A stretch of 10,827 nucleotides of DNA from Calditrichia bacterium (GCA_030430345.1 JAUIFT010000039.1:1-10827), one strand, 5' to 3'; positions 1 to 7,357 are shown, numbered from the stretch's first letter. The notes: generated by a model from the sequence alone, not told the origin. Translations and numbers: made by a program.

Positions 1-1299
1 GCTAGTGATAAAAAAATCAATTTGGTACTAGAAAATCATATTGATTCTACTATTATCCTTTTGCTTGATAGCAATAAAGTTGAAAAGATACTGAATAATC
101 TATTATCGAATGCGCTGAAATTCACCGGCGAAAACGGCAAAGTAGCAGTTGATGTTCAGCGGGTGGAGAACCAGCAGCAACAGTTCCTGGAAATAGCCGT
201 CAGTGATAACGGAGAAGGTATCGCGGCAGAGCAGTTACCCTATATCTTCGATCGTTTCTTTCAAGCGGAATCCGCTGAAAAACAGCTTTATGAGGGGAGC
301 GGTATCGGGCTGTCTCTCGCAAAAGAATTGGTGGAGCTGCATCATGGGCAAATTTTTGCCGAGAGTGAAAGAGGGCAGGGGAGTACTTTCCGTATTCAGT
401 TGCCGTTCGGAGATGCGCATCTGCAACCCGAGGAAATAGTGCCGCTTAGCCGCGTGCTGGAAAACCGGCATGAAATAAACGACGCAGCGCCTTTAACGGT
501 TGAAGGGTTGGAAGAAAACGCTGTTAACGCAGATGAGAAAGCGCTGATTCTGATCATCGAAGACAATGCTGATTTACGGACTTTTATCCGAAGCGCTTTC
601 GAAAAAAACTATCGTATTGAAGAAGCCGCTGATGGGCGGGAGGGATTGTCCCGGGCCCGCGAGAGTATTCCGGATTTAATTATTAGCGATGTGATGATGC
701 CGAAGATGGACGGCTTTGAAGTTTGCCGGCAACTTAAGAATGACGCCCGGACATCGCACATACCGGTAATTTTGCTGACCGCAAAATCCACAGAGGCGGA
801 TAAGCTGACGGGCCTGGAAAGCCGGGCAGATGATTACCTGGTTAAACCATTTAGCACCAGGGAACTACTCGCGAGAGCGGATAATTTAATTAAGCTGCGA
901 AAAATTTTACGGTCGCATTTCCGCGGCAGTGTGATGATCAAACCGCAGGAGATCGAAGTGAGCTCGATTGAGCAGGCATTTTTGGAAAAGCTGCTGGCGA
1001 TCCTGGAATCATCCTCCGGAAATGAAACTTTTGGGGTAGAAGCGCTCAGCCGGGAAATTGGAATGAGCCGTTCCCAAATTCATCGTAAACTGGTCTCGTT
1101 GACGGACCATACGCCCAGTCAGTTTATTCGAAAATTCCGCTTGGAACGTGCAATGATGTTGCTTCGCAAAAACGCCGGCACGGTTTCCGAGATTGCCTAT
1201 GAAGTCGGATTTAACAGCCCGACCTATTTTAGCAAATGTTTTATCGATGCCTATGGTTATCCTCCCAGTGAAATCCGCAATCAAATTTCCCCGGATTAA
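1..1299 (+). CDS. Hybrid two-component sensor kinase/response regulator with AraC output domain (5' partial)
   Basis: This is the 3' part of a one-protein two-component system: a kinase that phosphorylates its own receiver and controls transcription through a DNA-binding tail. The frame is open to base 1, so the sensor region and the phospho-accepting histidine lie outside the window. Of the 432 visible residues, about 1-137 are the HATPase_c domain: N box NNLLSNALKF (32-41), G1 box SDNGEGI (68-74), F box YIFDRFF and G2 box GSGIGLSLAKEL. A receiver follows (about 180-300) with the acidic pair E187/D188, phospho-acceptor D230 in ISDVMMP, T260 in LLTAK and K282 in LVKPF, all key residues intact. 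The end (about 340-428) is an AraC-type double helix-turn-helix with SRSQIHRKL and the signature IAYEVGFNSPTYFSKCF. This architecture is typical of Bacteroidetes-type hybrid regulators that often control nearby transport or polysaccharide genes. The target here is unknown; the next gene is an NSS transporter 310 bp away. Confidence 0.95.
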   Translation, partial: ASDKKINLVLENHIDSTIILLLDSNKVEKILNNLLSNALKFTGENGKVAVDVQRVENQQQQFLEIAVSDNGEGIAAEQLPYIFDRFFQAESAEKQLYEGSGIGLSLAKELVELHHGQIFAESERGQGSTFRIQLPFGDAHLQPEEIVPLSRVLENRHEINDAAPLTVEGLEENAVNADEKALILIIEDNADLRTFIRSAFEKNYRIEEAADGREGLSRARESIPDLIISDVMMPKMDGFEVCRQLKNDARTSHIPVILLTAKSTEADKLTGLESRADDYLVKPFSTRELLARADNLIKLRKILRSHFRGSVMIKPQEIEVSSIEQAFLEKLLAILESSSGNETFGVEALSREIGMSRSQIHRKLVSLTDHTPSQFIRKFRLERAMMLLRKNAGTVSEIAYEVGFNSPTYFSKCFIDAYGYPPSEIRNQISPD

Positions 1300-1389
1300 T
1301 ATTTTCATATTTTAGAGCTTTCCTTCATTGCTTACCGGCATGCTATCGATGAAAGATGCTCTATCCGTAAACACCGTTTTTACCCCCCT

Positions 1390-1473
1390 TGCGACATAAT
1401 CTTGAGATGCTGCGACATAATTTTGAGACTGCTGAATCGCCGCCTGAATCCCGCTTTTTTATCCGACATAATT
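1390..1473. repeat. Degenerate direct repeats, possible insertion-sequence end remnant
   Basis: TGCGACATAATCTTGAGATG (1390-1409) and TGCGACATAATTTTGAGACT (1411-1430) are two copies 21 bp apart that differ at only a few positions. A third, shorter copy CGACATAATT lies at 1464-1473. Closely spaced direct repeats of about 20 bp without a gene are the pattern of transposase-binding sites at the ends of some IS families, IS21 among them. No transposase is in the window, so a remnant or solo end is an inference. A regulator-binding array upstream of the transporter is the alternative. Confidence 0.5.
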
Positions 1474-1540
1474 AGTGGTTTCTGACACCGCATTGTTAGT
1501 TGCCCCCCGGCCATTTCCGTTATCTTCGTTGCAATGATTT

Positions 1541-1557
1541 CGGATAGAATATATCCG
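1541..1557. promoter_or_regulatory. Palindrome upstream of NSS transporter, candidate operator
   Basis: CGGATA (1541-1546) and TATCCG (1552-1557) form a perfect 6-bp inverted repeat with a 5-base centre. It overlaps a -10-like TAGAAT (1545-1550), about 50 bases ahead of the transporter start. No good -35 box stands at the right distance. It could be a small operator or a chance palindrome. Confidence 0.25.
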
Positions 1558-1609
1558 GGAATTTAAAGCGAGATCAACGCATTTCATATGCAAAAACAGG
1601 AGATATTAT

Positions 1610-2998
1610 ATGTACAAAACACGTGAAATATTTAGTTCGAGATGGGGATTTATATTGACGGCTGCCGGTTCCGCGGTTGGTCTGGGAAATATCTGGAAAT
1701 TTCCCTTTGAAGTTGGTAATGGCGGCGGCGCTGCGTTTGTGCTCATTTACCTGGTTTGTTGTTTACTGCTATGCTTTCCGATTATGATAGCGGAAATCGC
1801 TATCGGCCGGGAAAGTGGGCGAAACGCCATCGGCGCATTTACTGCATTGGCAGGTCGCCGCTGGTCCTGGGTCGGTAAACTGGGGGTGCTATCCGCGCTG
1901 CTGATTCTGTCCTATTATAATGTTGTCGCCGGCTGGACCTTCGGCTACTTTTGGGAGATTGTTCAGGGTAATTTTTCGGTTGGTGAGAATTTTGGCGGCT
2001 TTACCGCGGATTGGCTTAGCAGCGGCATTTATGGATTATTGTTTATCGGCATGACAGCTATAATTGTTGCCGGTGGCATAAAAGGCGGCATAGAACGAAC
2101 CGCCCGCTTATTGATGCCGGCACTGCTCGGAATTATGCTGATCTTAACCCTCTATGCCTTTACATTACCGAACGCACTGGCGGGGATACGGTTTTACCTC
2201 GTCCCGGATTTCTCAAAAATAACCCTGGAAGTTGTCTACAGCGCAATGGCGCATGCGTTCTTTTCTCTCTCGTTGGGAATCGGGGGACTAATCACTTTCG
2301 GGAGTTATCTTCCCCCGGGGGAGAACATTTTCCGCTCCGCAATGTATATCACGCTGGCGGATGTCAGCATCGCTTTGCTTGCCGGATTAATGCTTTTTCC
2401 ATTTGTCTTTTCACAGGGCATTGCCCCAGATGGCGGTCCGGCGCTAATCTTTATAACCCTTCCGAAAGTTTTTAATGCCCTTGGGACAACTGCCGGCGCA
2501 CTGATTGGCGGGCTGTTTTTTCTGCTGCTGGTGTTTGCTGCTTTAACCTCGACTATCGCCATTCTGGAAATACCTGTCGCTTACCTGGTTGATGAATGGC
2601 GGATGAATCGGGAAAAGGCCGTCTGGCTGACTGCCCTGGTCGTCTTTGTATGCGGCATTCCTTCCTTGCTGGCAAATGGCGCATCGGATTTTTTTAGTGG
2701 TTTTACCGGGTATTTCGGCGCAGCGGATCCGCTGGATTTTATGAGTTTTCTGGATCTGGTTGCCAATCAAACAATGGTGCCGTTAGGGGGAATGCTCGTG
2801 GCCATTTTTGCGATTCATGTCTGGAAAAAACAGGCGGTGGATGCAGTCCTTCCTGTTCAGTTGAACAGGCCCGCTTATCTGCGCTGGCAGCGCGTCTTCA
2901 CTTTGACGCTGGGCTATCTGGTGCCGGTAATTCTCGGCATCATCATCAGTCTGACCGTCCTGGAACGAATATTCGGCTTGGCATCCATTACCCCTTAA
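1610..2998 (+). CDS. Sodium-dependent transporter, NSS/SNF family
   Basis: Inner-membrane Na+-coupled symporter of the neurotransmitter:sodium symporter family; bacterial members of known function mostly carry amino acids. The 462-residue protein is almost entirely hydrophobic with about 11 membrane segments, shorter than LeuT (about 519) and in the range of 11-helix bacterial members. The TM1 signature is intact, and its residue numbers coincide with LeuT: G20, A22, V23, G24, G26 and N27 in GSAVGLGNIWKFPF. The unwound TM6 segment reads HAFFSLSLGIG (215-225), with S219 where LeuT has T254, conserving a hydroxyl at the first sodium site. TM8 reads FAALTSTIAI (309-318) with A310, T313 and S314 matching the LeuT second sodium site. 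TM3 has the bacterial YYNVVAGW motif. AGGAGA at 1598-1603 sets the ATG start. The substrate cannot be read from sequence. It appears monocistronic; linkage to the upstream regulator is possible but unproven. Confidence 0.95.
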   Translation: MYKTREIFSSRWGFILTAAGSAVGLGNIWKFPFEVGNGGGAAFVLIYLVCCLLLCFPIMIAEIAIGRESGRNAIGAFTALAGRRWSWVGKLGVLSALLILSYYNVVAGWTFGYFWEIVQGNFSVGENFGGFTADWLSSGIYGLLFIGMTAIIVAGGIKGGIERTARLLMPALLGIMLILTLYAFTLPNALAGIRFYLVPDFSKITLEVVYSAMAHAFFSLSLGIGGLITFGSYLPPGENIFRSAMYITLADVSIALLAGLMLFPFVFSQGIAPDGGPALIFITLPKVFNALGTTAGALIGGLFFLLLVFAALTSTIAILEIPVAYLVDEWRMNREKAVWLTALVVFVCGIPSLLANGASDFFSGFTGYFGAADPLDFMSFLDLVANQTMVPLGGMLVAIFAIHVWKKQAVDAVLPVQLNRPAYLRWQRVFTLTLGYLVPVILGIIISLTVLERIFGLASITP

Positions 2999-3034
2999 TG
3001 AGTAAAGAAAACACCTCCTTTAAATAGAAAAAAT

Positions 3035-3040
3035 GAAAGG
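3035..3040 (+). promoter_or_regulatory. Ribosome binding site deciding the start at 3048
   Basis: GAAAGG sits 7 bases ahead of the ATG at 3048. The alternative upstream ATG at 3033 overlaps this site and has no SD of its own. The 3048 start also puts a clean signal peptide at the very N-terminus, so it is preferred. Confidence 0.7.
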
Positions 3041-3047
3041 TAATATT

Positions 3048-4904
3048 ATGAAATCATTAAGTTTAATCAGCATTCTCTTAACCCTTTGCTTTTTCCAGAT
3101 TGGTTCAGCGAACATCCCGAGAACGATCAGTTATCAGGGACAAATTAGCGATGCGGCCGGCCAGCCGGTTGCGGATGGCGAATACACATTCTTTTTCGCT
3201 CTTTATCCGCAGCCAACCGGTGGAGCAGCGGCATGGAGCGAAACACAGCAACTGCTCGTTGAAGATGGGCTATTTCATGCATTGTTGGGAAGCAGCGCAA
3301 GTCTGGACATTGCATTTCAAACCCCATATTGGTTGGGAATTTCGCTCAATGATGCTCCGGAGCTTCTACCGCGGATTGCCTTGAGTGCCAGCGCATACAG
3401 CTTGTATAGCGAAACGATTGCGGATAGTGCGGTCAGCAACGGAAAAATTCGATCCTACAGTATTACCTCGAATAAAATCGCCGCCGCTCAACTGGTGAAA
3501 AGTATCAACGGAATGACAGACGATATTGATTTGCAAGCCGGCGAGAATGTGAACATCAATGCTGATGGCAATAAGCTGATTATTTCCGCCAGCGGCAATG
3601 CTTCTGGCGGCGATATTACCGCTGTCGCTGCCGGAAATGGCCTGACCGGCGGCGGCTCGGCAGGCGATGTTTCCCTGGCGATTGCCGTACCGTTGGCTTT
3701 ATCCGGAGACCCCGCCCAGGGAGGCGTGCTGGATGTGAATGCGAGCGATACCAGCGGCGCGGCGCTGATTGCCAGCGCGGACGGCGGCGGGTATGCGATC
3801 GCCGGATACCGCCAGGGCGTAACCGGCGGGCATTTTGCAACGGAGAACTTCGGCCACCTCGGCTCAAATCTCTACGGCGTTTATGGCGAACACTACAATA
3901 GTGGCAACTATGGATTTATAGGATCGGAATACTACAGCGTCTTTGGCAGTAACAGCAATACTTTCGGGTTTCTCGGTTCCAATCAATATGGTGCGTACGG
4001 CTTCAGGATCGGCCACTCTTATGGCTACCTCGGCAGCGCGGATTATAGTGTATTCGGGAGCAACATCATGGTGCATACCAAAGGGTATTTAGCCGGCAGC
4101 AACATCGCTGTGTACGGAGAAGTGCCGGACAATGGAGAAAAAGTCGCCATCCAGGGAGTGCGTCAGGATCGAACTATTGGTATGCTGGGAACCGGTAATG
4201 AGGGAGTACTGGGGATTCACCAAACCACCGGGGCGGTGGGCATTCTAGGTAAAGCATCCGCTGGCGTTTACGGCTTTTCGGAAAACTATGCCGCCGCTTT
4301 GTTTGATGGCCGGGTAACGGTGCTCGGTACCCTGGAAAAATCCGCCGGATCATTCAAGATCGATCACCCGCTGGACCCGGCCAATAAGTATCTCTATCAC
4401 TCCTTTGTGGAATCACCGGACATGATGAACATTTATAATGGCAACGTCACTTTGGATGAAAGCGGCAGCGCCGTGGTGGAAATGCCGGAATGGTTTCAGG
4501 CGCTCAATATGGAATTCCGCTATCAATTAACCTGCATCGGGGGATTTGCGCCGGTGTATATCGCCAAAGAAATGAATGGCAATCGTTTCTCCATAGCCGG
4601 CGGTACGGGAGGGTTAAAAGTGTCCTGGCAGGTAACCGGCATTCGCAACGATCCCTTTGCCCGGGCGAACCGCATTCCCGTGGAAAAAGATAAGTCCGCG
4701 CAAGAAAAAGGAAGATACCTCTACCCGGCAGCACATAATGCCCCGGAAACAGCCGGACTCTATTACATGGAAAAACAACAGGTTGCGGAGAGTGCCAATG
4801 CCGCAAAAGAAAATATGCTGAAAGCGGCCGATGAAGATCGTAAGGCCCAAGCAGAGATAATTCGTTCCGAAACCGGGCAAAGCAAAGCGCCCATCGTTAA
4901 ATAA
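3048..4904 (+). CDS. Secreted tail-fibre-like repeat protein
   Basis: A 618-residue exported protein of unknown function, probably a surface or extracellular fibre. Residues 1-21 are a signal peptide (hydrophobic core, cleavage near GSA/NIP). Residues 22-120 are the PRTISYQGQ ... DGEYTFFFALY ... YWLGISL ... LPRIALSASAYSLYS domain, common at the N-terminus of secreted proteins in Calditrichota- and Ignavibacteria-like genomes. Residues 149-181 (LVKSINGMTDDIDLQAG) and 188-212 (GDITAVAAGNGLTGGGSAGD) resemble the beta-rich shaft modules of phage tail fibres and long adhesins. Residues 268-364 are five glycine/tyrosine-rich repeats. Residues about 434-564 are a conserved C-terminal module (FKIDHPLDPANKYLYHSFVE ... 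VSWQVTGIRNDP) also seen at the ends of such fibre-like proteins. The last 50 residues are charged and alanine-rich, perhaps helical. No T9SS sorting domain is present. The next gene, beyond a strong hairpin, encodes a T9SS-sorted protein, suggesting a shared surface role. Confidence 0.85.
   Translation: MKSLSLISILLTLCFFQIGSANIPRTISYQGQISDAAGQPVADGEYTFFFALYPQPTGGAAAWSETQQLLVEDGLFHALLGSSASLDIAFQTPYWLGISLNDAPELLPRIALSASAYSLYSETIADSAVSNGKIRSYSITSNKIAAAQLVKSINGMTDDIDLQAGENVNINADGNKLIISASGNASGGDITAVAAGNGLTGGGSAGDVSLAIAVPLALSGDPAQGGVLDVNASDTSGAALIASADGGGYAIAGYRQGVTGGHFATENFGHLGSNLYGVYGEHYNSGNYGFIGSEYYSVFGSNSNTFGFLGSNQYGAYGFRIGHSYGYLGSADYSVFGSNIMVHTKGYLAGSNIAVYGEVPDNGEKVAIQGVRQDRTIGMLGTGNEGVLGIHQTTGAVGILGKASAGVYGFSENYAAALFDGRVTVLGTLEKSAGSFKIDHPLDPANKYLYHSFVESPDMMNIYNGNVTLDESGSAVVEMPEWFQALNMEFRYQLTCIGGFAPVYIAKEMNGNRFSIAGGTGGLKVSWQVTGIRNDPFARANRIPVEKDKSAQEKGRYLYPAAHNAPETAGLYYMEKQQVAESANAAKENMLKAADEDRKAQAEIIRSETGQSKAPIVK
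3849..4139 (+). repeat. Five in-frame 18-20 residue Gly/Tyr repeats
   Basis: Residues 268-364 of the secreted protein consist of five units of 20, 18, 19, 20 and 20 residues with consensus [YF]GxLGSxxY[GS]V[YF]G. The units are FGHLGSNLYGVYG, YGFIGSEYYSVFG, FGFLGSNQYGAYG, YGYLGSADYSVFG and a divergent KGYLAGSNIAVYG. Alternate units carry YGVYG/YGAYG and YSVFG, giving a two-unit higher-order rhythm. Regular short glycine-rich units suggest a beta-helix or stacked-beta shaft. DNA identity between units is modest, so they are old rather than fresh duplications. Confidence 0.8.
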
Positions 4905-4910
4905 AAACAG

Positions 4911-4952
4911 CCTGCTGCCATCCCCGCCAATGGCTATTGAGATGGCAGCAGG
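4911..4952. terminator. Strong intergenic hairpin, no U-tract on + strand
   Basis: CCTGCTGCCATC (4911-4922) pairs perfectly with GATGGCAGCAGG (4941-4952) around an 18-base loop that can itself form GCC/GGC. It begins 7 bases after the stop of the secreted fibre gene. On the + strand it is followed by AAAAAA, not Ts. It is therefore not a standard intrinsic terminator for that gene; the T-rich side lies on the - strand, where no gene runs into it. It may protect the 3' end of the upstream message or set differential expression of the two secreted proteins. Confidence 0.5.
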
Positions 4953-4976
4953 AAAAAATGCCAGAAAGGATGACTG

Positions 4977-5534
4977 ATGAAAAGAGTTAAATATCTGCCG
5001 CTTATATTTCTGTTAAGCGCCATTACAGCATTTCCCGCAACCCTTGATGCGCAATACCAAATCCGGAAAAGCGTTTTTGGGAACGGCGGTGGAGTTGCTA
5101 ACGGAAGTGATTTCCAATTGAAAGGGACCCTGGGAGAGACGATTGCCGGGAATCGCAGCGAAAGTTCATTGCAGCTGCTCAGTGGGTTTTGGAACCGTCT
5201 GTCGGGGAATATTACCGCTATAGAACCAGTGGAGAATTTTCAACCTAAGATTTTTCAATTATTGCAGAATTTTCCCAATCCCTTTAACCCAACCACCCAG
5301 ATAGGGTTTCACCTCCCCCGGCGGGCGGCGGTGTTGATTGAAATTTTCGATATTCTCGGCCGGCGGATGGATGTTGCCGTGCGGAAAAATTACCCTGCCG
5401 GTATTCATACTATCAGTTTTAACGGGGAGGGGCTGCCCAGTGGCGTGTACTTTTACCGGTTAACTGCGCGGGAGAATGCGATCCGCGGGCAACAACTCTT
5501 CACGCAAATCCGCCGGATGATTCTCTTAAAATAA
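4977..5534 (+). CDS. Small secreted protein with T9SS type A sorting domain
   Basis: A 185-residue protein exported by Sec and then, by its C-terminal signal, through the type IX secretion system to the cell surface. Residues 1-25 are a signal peptide (cleavage near LDA/QYQ). Residues 26-72 hold a short beta module, NGGGVANGSDFQLKGTLGET followed by LQLLSGFW, a pattern seen in many secreted bacterial proteins. Residues about 91-185 are the sorting domain: LLQNFPNPFNPTTQI (95-109), IFDILGRRM, and GLPSGVYFYRL (152-162), ending RRMILLK. The passenger is only about 50-60 residues, unusually small for this kind of sorting domain. AAAGGA at 4965-4970 supports the start. It lies 72 bp after the fibre-like gene and may be co-transcribed with it. 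The function of the mature part is unknown. Confidence 0.88.
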   Translation: MKRVKYLPLIFLLSAITAFPATLDAQYQIRKSVFGNGGGVANGSDFQLKGTLGETIAGNRSESSLQLLSGFWNRLSGNITAIEPVENFQPKIFQLLQNFPNPFNPTTQIGFHLPRRAAVLIEIFDILGRRMDVAVRKNYPAGIHTISFNGEGLPSGVYFYRLTARENAIRGQQLFTQIRRMILLK

Positions 5535-5571
5535 CTTGACAAATTGCACATCTGAAAAAAATCTGAATGAA

Positions 5572-5580
5572 AAGGAGGAT
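5572..5580 (+). promoter_or_regulatory. Strong SD deciding the GNAT start at 5584
   Basis: AAGGAGGAT is a near-perfect SD just ahead of ATG 5584. The frame also extends upstream to a TTG at 5536, but that would place this SD inside the gene and adds only a 16-residue polar leader. ATG 5584 is therefore the start. The TTGACA at 5536-5541 resembles a -35 box, but the -10 position has only AAATCT. Confidence 0.85.
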
Positions 5581-5583
5581 AAA

Positions 5584-6213
5584 ATGACCTCAGTAATGTT
5601 TAAAAATGACAGTTTAGAAAAGAAAAGCGCTTTTAGTTCGCTGAAGCAAAGTAGGCCGGCAAAAGCCATAAAAGCGAATTTACGAATACGGTTTGCGGAA
5701 TTTGAAGAAATTCCCTGCTTGAATGCATTAATTGCGCGGGCTGCCCGCAAGTTAAACAGCGAACATTATTCCGAGCAGCAGGTGGAAAGTATTCTGAACT
5801 ACATCTATGGCGTAGATTCGCAGTTAATTGCGGACCGCAGCTATTTTATCGCCGAACTGGGTGGTAAAATTGTTGGCTGCGGAGGGTGGAGTATGCGAAA
5901 TGCGCTTTACGGCGGCGATCAGGCGAAGGTAGTATCGGCCGATCCATTGATTATACCGGGAAAAGGACCGGCGAAAATCCGCGCATTTTTTGTTGATCCG
6001 GATTATGCCCGTCAGGGTATCGGCAGTACAATTATGCGGGCCTGCATTCATGCCGCGGAATGTGCCGGCTATCGGGAATTATCGTTGGTTGCGACGCTTA
6101 CCGGCGCGCCGCTGTATCATGCTTTCGGTTTTGTGGCGCGTAAGCAAGTCGCTGTAAAGTTGCCCGATGATATTATTGTTTCTTGCATTGAGATGAGAAA
6201 AAAACTCTTCTGA
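5584..6213 (+). CDS. GNAT family N-acetyltransferase
   Basis: A 209-residue cytosolic acyl-CoA-dependent acetyltransferase that transfers an acetyl group to an amine; the acceptor is not predictable. After a roughly 30-residue polar N-terminal extension the GNAT fold begins at LRIRFAEFEEIPCLNALI (33-50). The central strand is SYFIAELGGKIVGCGGW (86-102). Motif A, KIRAFFVDPDYARQGIGSTI (131-150), contains the acetyl-CoA pyrophosphate-binding RQGIGS loop. The C-terminal part has TGAPLYHAFGF (173-183), the usual Y...GF motif. Family members of this length are typically stand-alone enzymes acting on small molecules or peptides. The gene starts 49 bp after the T9SS protein and could be read from the same transcript, but nothing in its function ties it to secretion. 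Confidence 0.92.
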   Translation: MTSVMFKNDSLEKKSAFSSLKQSRPAKAIKANLRIRFAEFEEIPCLNALIARAARKLNSEHYSEQQVESILNYIYGVDSQLIADRSYFIAELGGKIVGCGGWSMRNALYGGDQAKVVSADPLIIPGKGPAKIRAFFVDPDYARQGIGSTIMRACIHAAECAGYRELSLVATLTGAPLYHAFGFVARKQVAVKLPDDIIVSCIEMRKKLF

Positions 6214-6345
6214 GAGTAACGACAAATAACCCAGCTGTTTGGGAAGATTCATGCTAATGGACTGTTTTTTAAAACATTAGAATCCTTGCGAAAATTTATT
6301 TTACAGAAGAATTAAAAAAACGATAACTTTTTGCTAAGAATGTTG

Positions 6346-6378
6346 TATACTGAATTGATATCATTTTAATATCATTTT
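6346..6378 (+). promoter_or_regulatory. Candidate promoter -10 and 11-bp tandem operator-like repeat before SPFH gene
   Basis: TATACT (6346-6351) is a good -10 box; the -35 region is weak (ATAACT at 17-bp spacing). Just downstream, ATATCATTTT occurs twice (6358-6367 and 6369-6378), offset by 11 bp, about one helical turn. It lies between the presumed transcription start and the SD (AAAGGAGAA, 6382-6390). Two identical half-sites on the same DNA face suit a dimeric regulator, for example an RHH protein such as the one encoded downstream. That link is conjecture. Confidence 0.4.
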
Positions 6379-6395
6379 GTCAAAGGAGAACAGCC

Positions 6396-7283
6396 ATGAT
6401 TCAAGAAAAAGTGACTAAACAGTTGAGCGGTTGGACGATGTTAATCGTCGTTTTAGCAATGATTGTTGGAACCATTCTGAGCTTTATTCAGGCAATCAGT
6501 TGGATCGATCAGTATATGGATTCCGCTGGCATTCCACTTTTGCTCTTTTCAATTCTTATGATTCCTACAATTATAATAACAGCAAGAGGGTTTTTTACCG
6601 TCGAGCCCAATGAAGGTGTGGTGATGTTGCTGTTCGGTAAATACAAAGGCACCGAGAAAGAATCCGGTTTCCGCTGGGCAAATCCCTTTTACAGCCGTAA
6701 GAAGATCTCCCTGCGCGTGCGTAATTTTGATAGCGATAAGCTGAAAGTGAATGACAAAAAAGGGAATCCGATCATGATCTCCGCGGTAGTGGTCTGGCGG
6801 GTCGTCGATACCGCGCATGCCGTATTTCAGGTCGATGATTTTGAACATTATGTGCGGGTGCAGTCGGAATCGGCAGTGCGCCACCTCGCCAGCCGCTATT
6901 CCTACGATGATACCGAAGGTGAAATGTTAAGCCTGCGCTCATCCATCGATGAGGTGTCCGAAGGGTTAAAAACGGAAATTCAGGACCGGGTCGACACTGC
7001 CGGCGTTGTTGTCGATGAAGCACGAATTAACCACCTCGCTTATGCCCCGGAAATTGCCAGCGCCATGTTACAGCGGCAGCAGGCGGAAGCGATTATTGAT
7101 GCGCGCACCAAAATTGTAGACGGCGCGGTAGGCATGGTGCAGATGGCGCTTAATCATCTGAAGGAAGAAGGTGTAATTGATCTTGATGAAGAGCGCAAAG
7201 CGAATATGGTTAGTAATTTGATGGTGGTGCTTTGCTCGGACCGGGCAACGCAGCCAATCATTAATACCGGATCATTGTATTAA
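6396..7283 (+). CDS. SPFH/band 7 domain membrane protein
   Basis: A 295-residue membrane-anchored protein of the stomatin/prohibitin/flotillin/HflKC superfamily; such proteins oligomerise at membranes and organise microdomains or regulate proteases. Two membrane segments lie at the N-terminus (about residues 13-36 and 44-63), ending at [20 protein letters not shown], where the SPFH core begins (66-85). The core runs to about 220 with [39 protein letters not shown] and [12 protein letters not shown]. The C-terminal part has [19 protein letters not shown] (206-224) and a helical [20 protein letters not shown] stretch as in HflC and stomatin. Alanine/glutamate-rich flotillin repeats are missing, so it belongs to the shorter two-helix subgroup. 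It has its own leader and is followed by a terminator-like hairpin and then an RHH gene. I recall similar SPFH-RHH neighbours in other bacteria, but could not verify that here. Confidence 0.93.
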   Translation: MIQEKVTKQLSGWTMLIVVLAMIVGTILSFIQAISWIDQYMDSAGIPLLLFSILMIPTIIITARGFFTVEPNEGVVMLLFGKYKGTEKESGFRWANPFYSRKKISLRVRNFDSDKLKVNDKKGNPIMISAVVVWRVVDTAHAVFQVDDFEHYVRVQSESAVRHLASRYSYDDTEGEMLSLRSSIDEVSEGLKTEIQDRVDTAGVVVDEARINHLAYAPEIASAMLQRQQAEAIIDARTKIVDGAVGMVQMALNHLKEEGVIDLDEERKANMVSNLMVVLCSDRATQPIINTGSLY

Positions 7284-7324
7284 TTTTAAGCAAGCTCTTT
7301 TTAACGGAAGCTTAAATGAACGCT

Positions 7325-7357
7325 GGGAATTCCCCGGGCATTCGCCGGGGAATTCTC
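7325..7357 (+). terminator. Intrinsic terminator-like hairpin after SPFH gene
   Basis: GAATTCCCCGG (7327-7337) pairs perfectly with CCGGGGAATTC (7345-7355) around a 7-base loop, extended by wobble and GC pairs to 7325/7357. The T-tract after it is imperfect (TCTCGTTGTT). It probably ends or attenuates transcription between the SPFH gene and the small RHH gene. Confidence 0.65.

Larger units (their letters stand above)
1300..1609. other. Gene-free stretch between regulator and transporter
   Basis: No credible coding region is visible on either strand across these 310 bases. The stretch holds a pair of near-identical direct repeats and a third partial copy (1390-1473), a 6-bp palindrome (1541-1557), and the SD of the downstream transporter (AGGAGA at 1598-1603). 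No convincing intrinsic terminator follows the regulator stop codon. Confidence 0.7.

Noticed and set aside
22..1299. A 425-residue gene starting at the TTG at 22
   Set aside because: The frame is open back to base 1 and the region before TTG continues a normal kinase sequence; the gene is simply cut by the window edge.
5536..5564. TTGACA as a -35 box for the GNAT gene
   Set aside because: The hexamer is perfect, but the matching -10 position reads AAATCT and no better box is at allowed spacing.
5536..5583. N-terminal extension of the GNAT gene from TTG 5536
   Set aside because: A near-perfect SD (AAGGAGGAT) directly precedes ATG 5584, and the extension is a short polar stretch without domain homology.
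6254..6280. Possible terminator after the GNAT gene (CTAATG ... CATTAG with a T-run in the loop)
   Set aside because: The stem is only 6 AT-rich base pairs and the T-run lies inside the loop rather than after the stem, so it is not a convincing intrinsic terminator.
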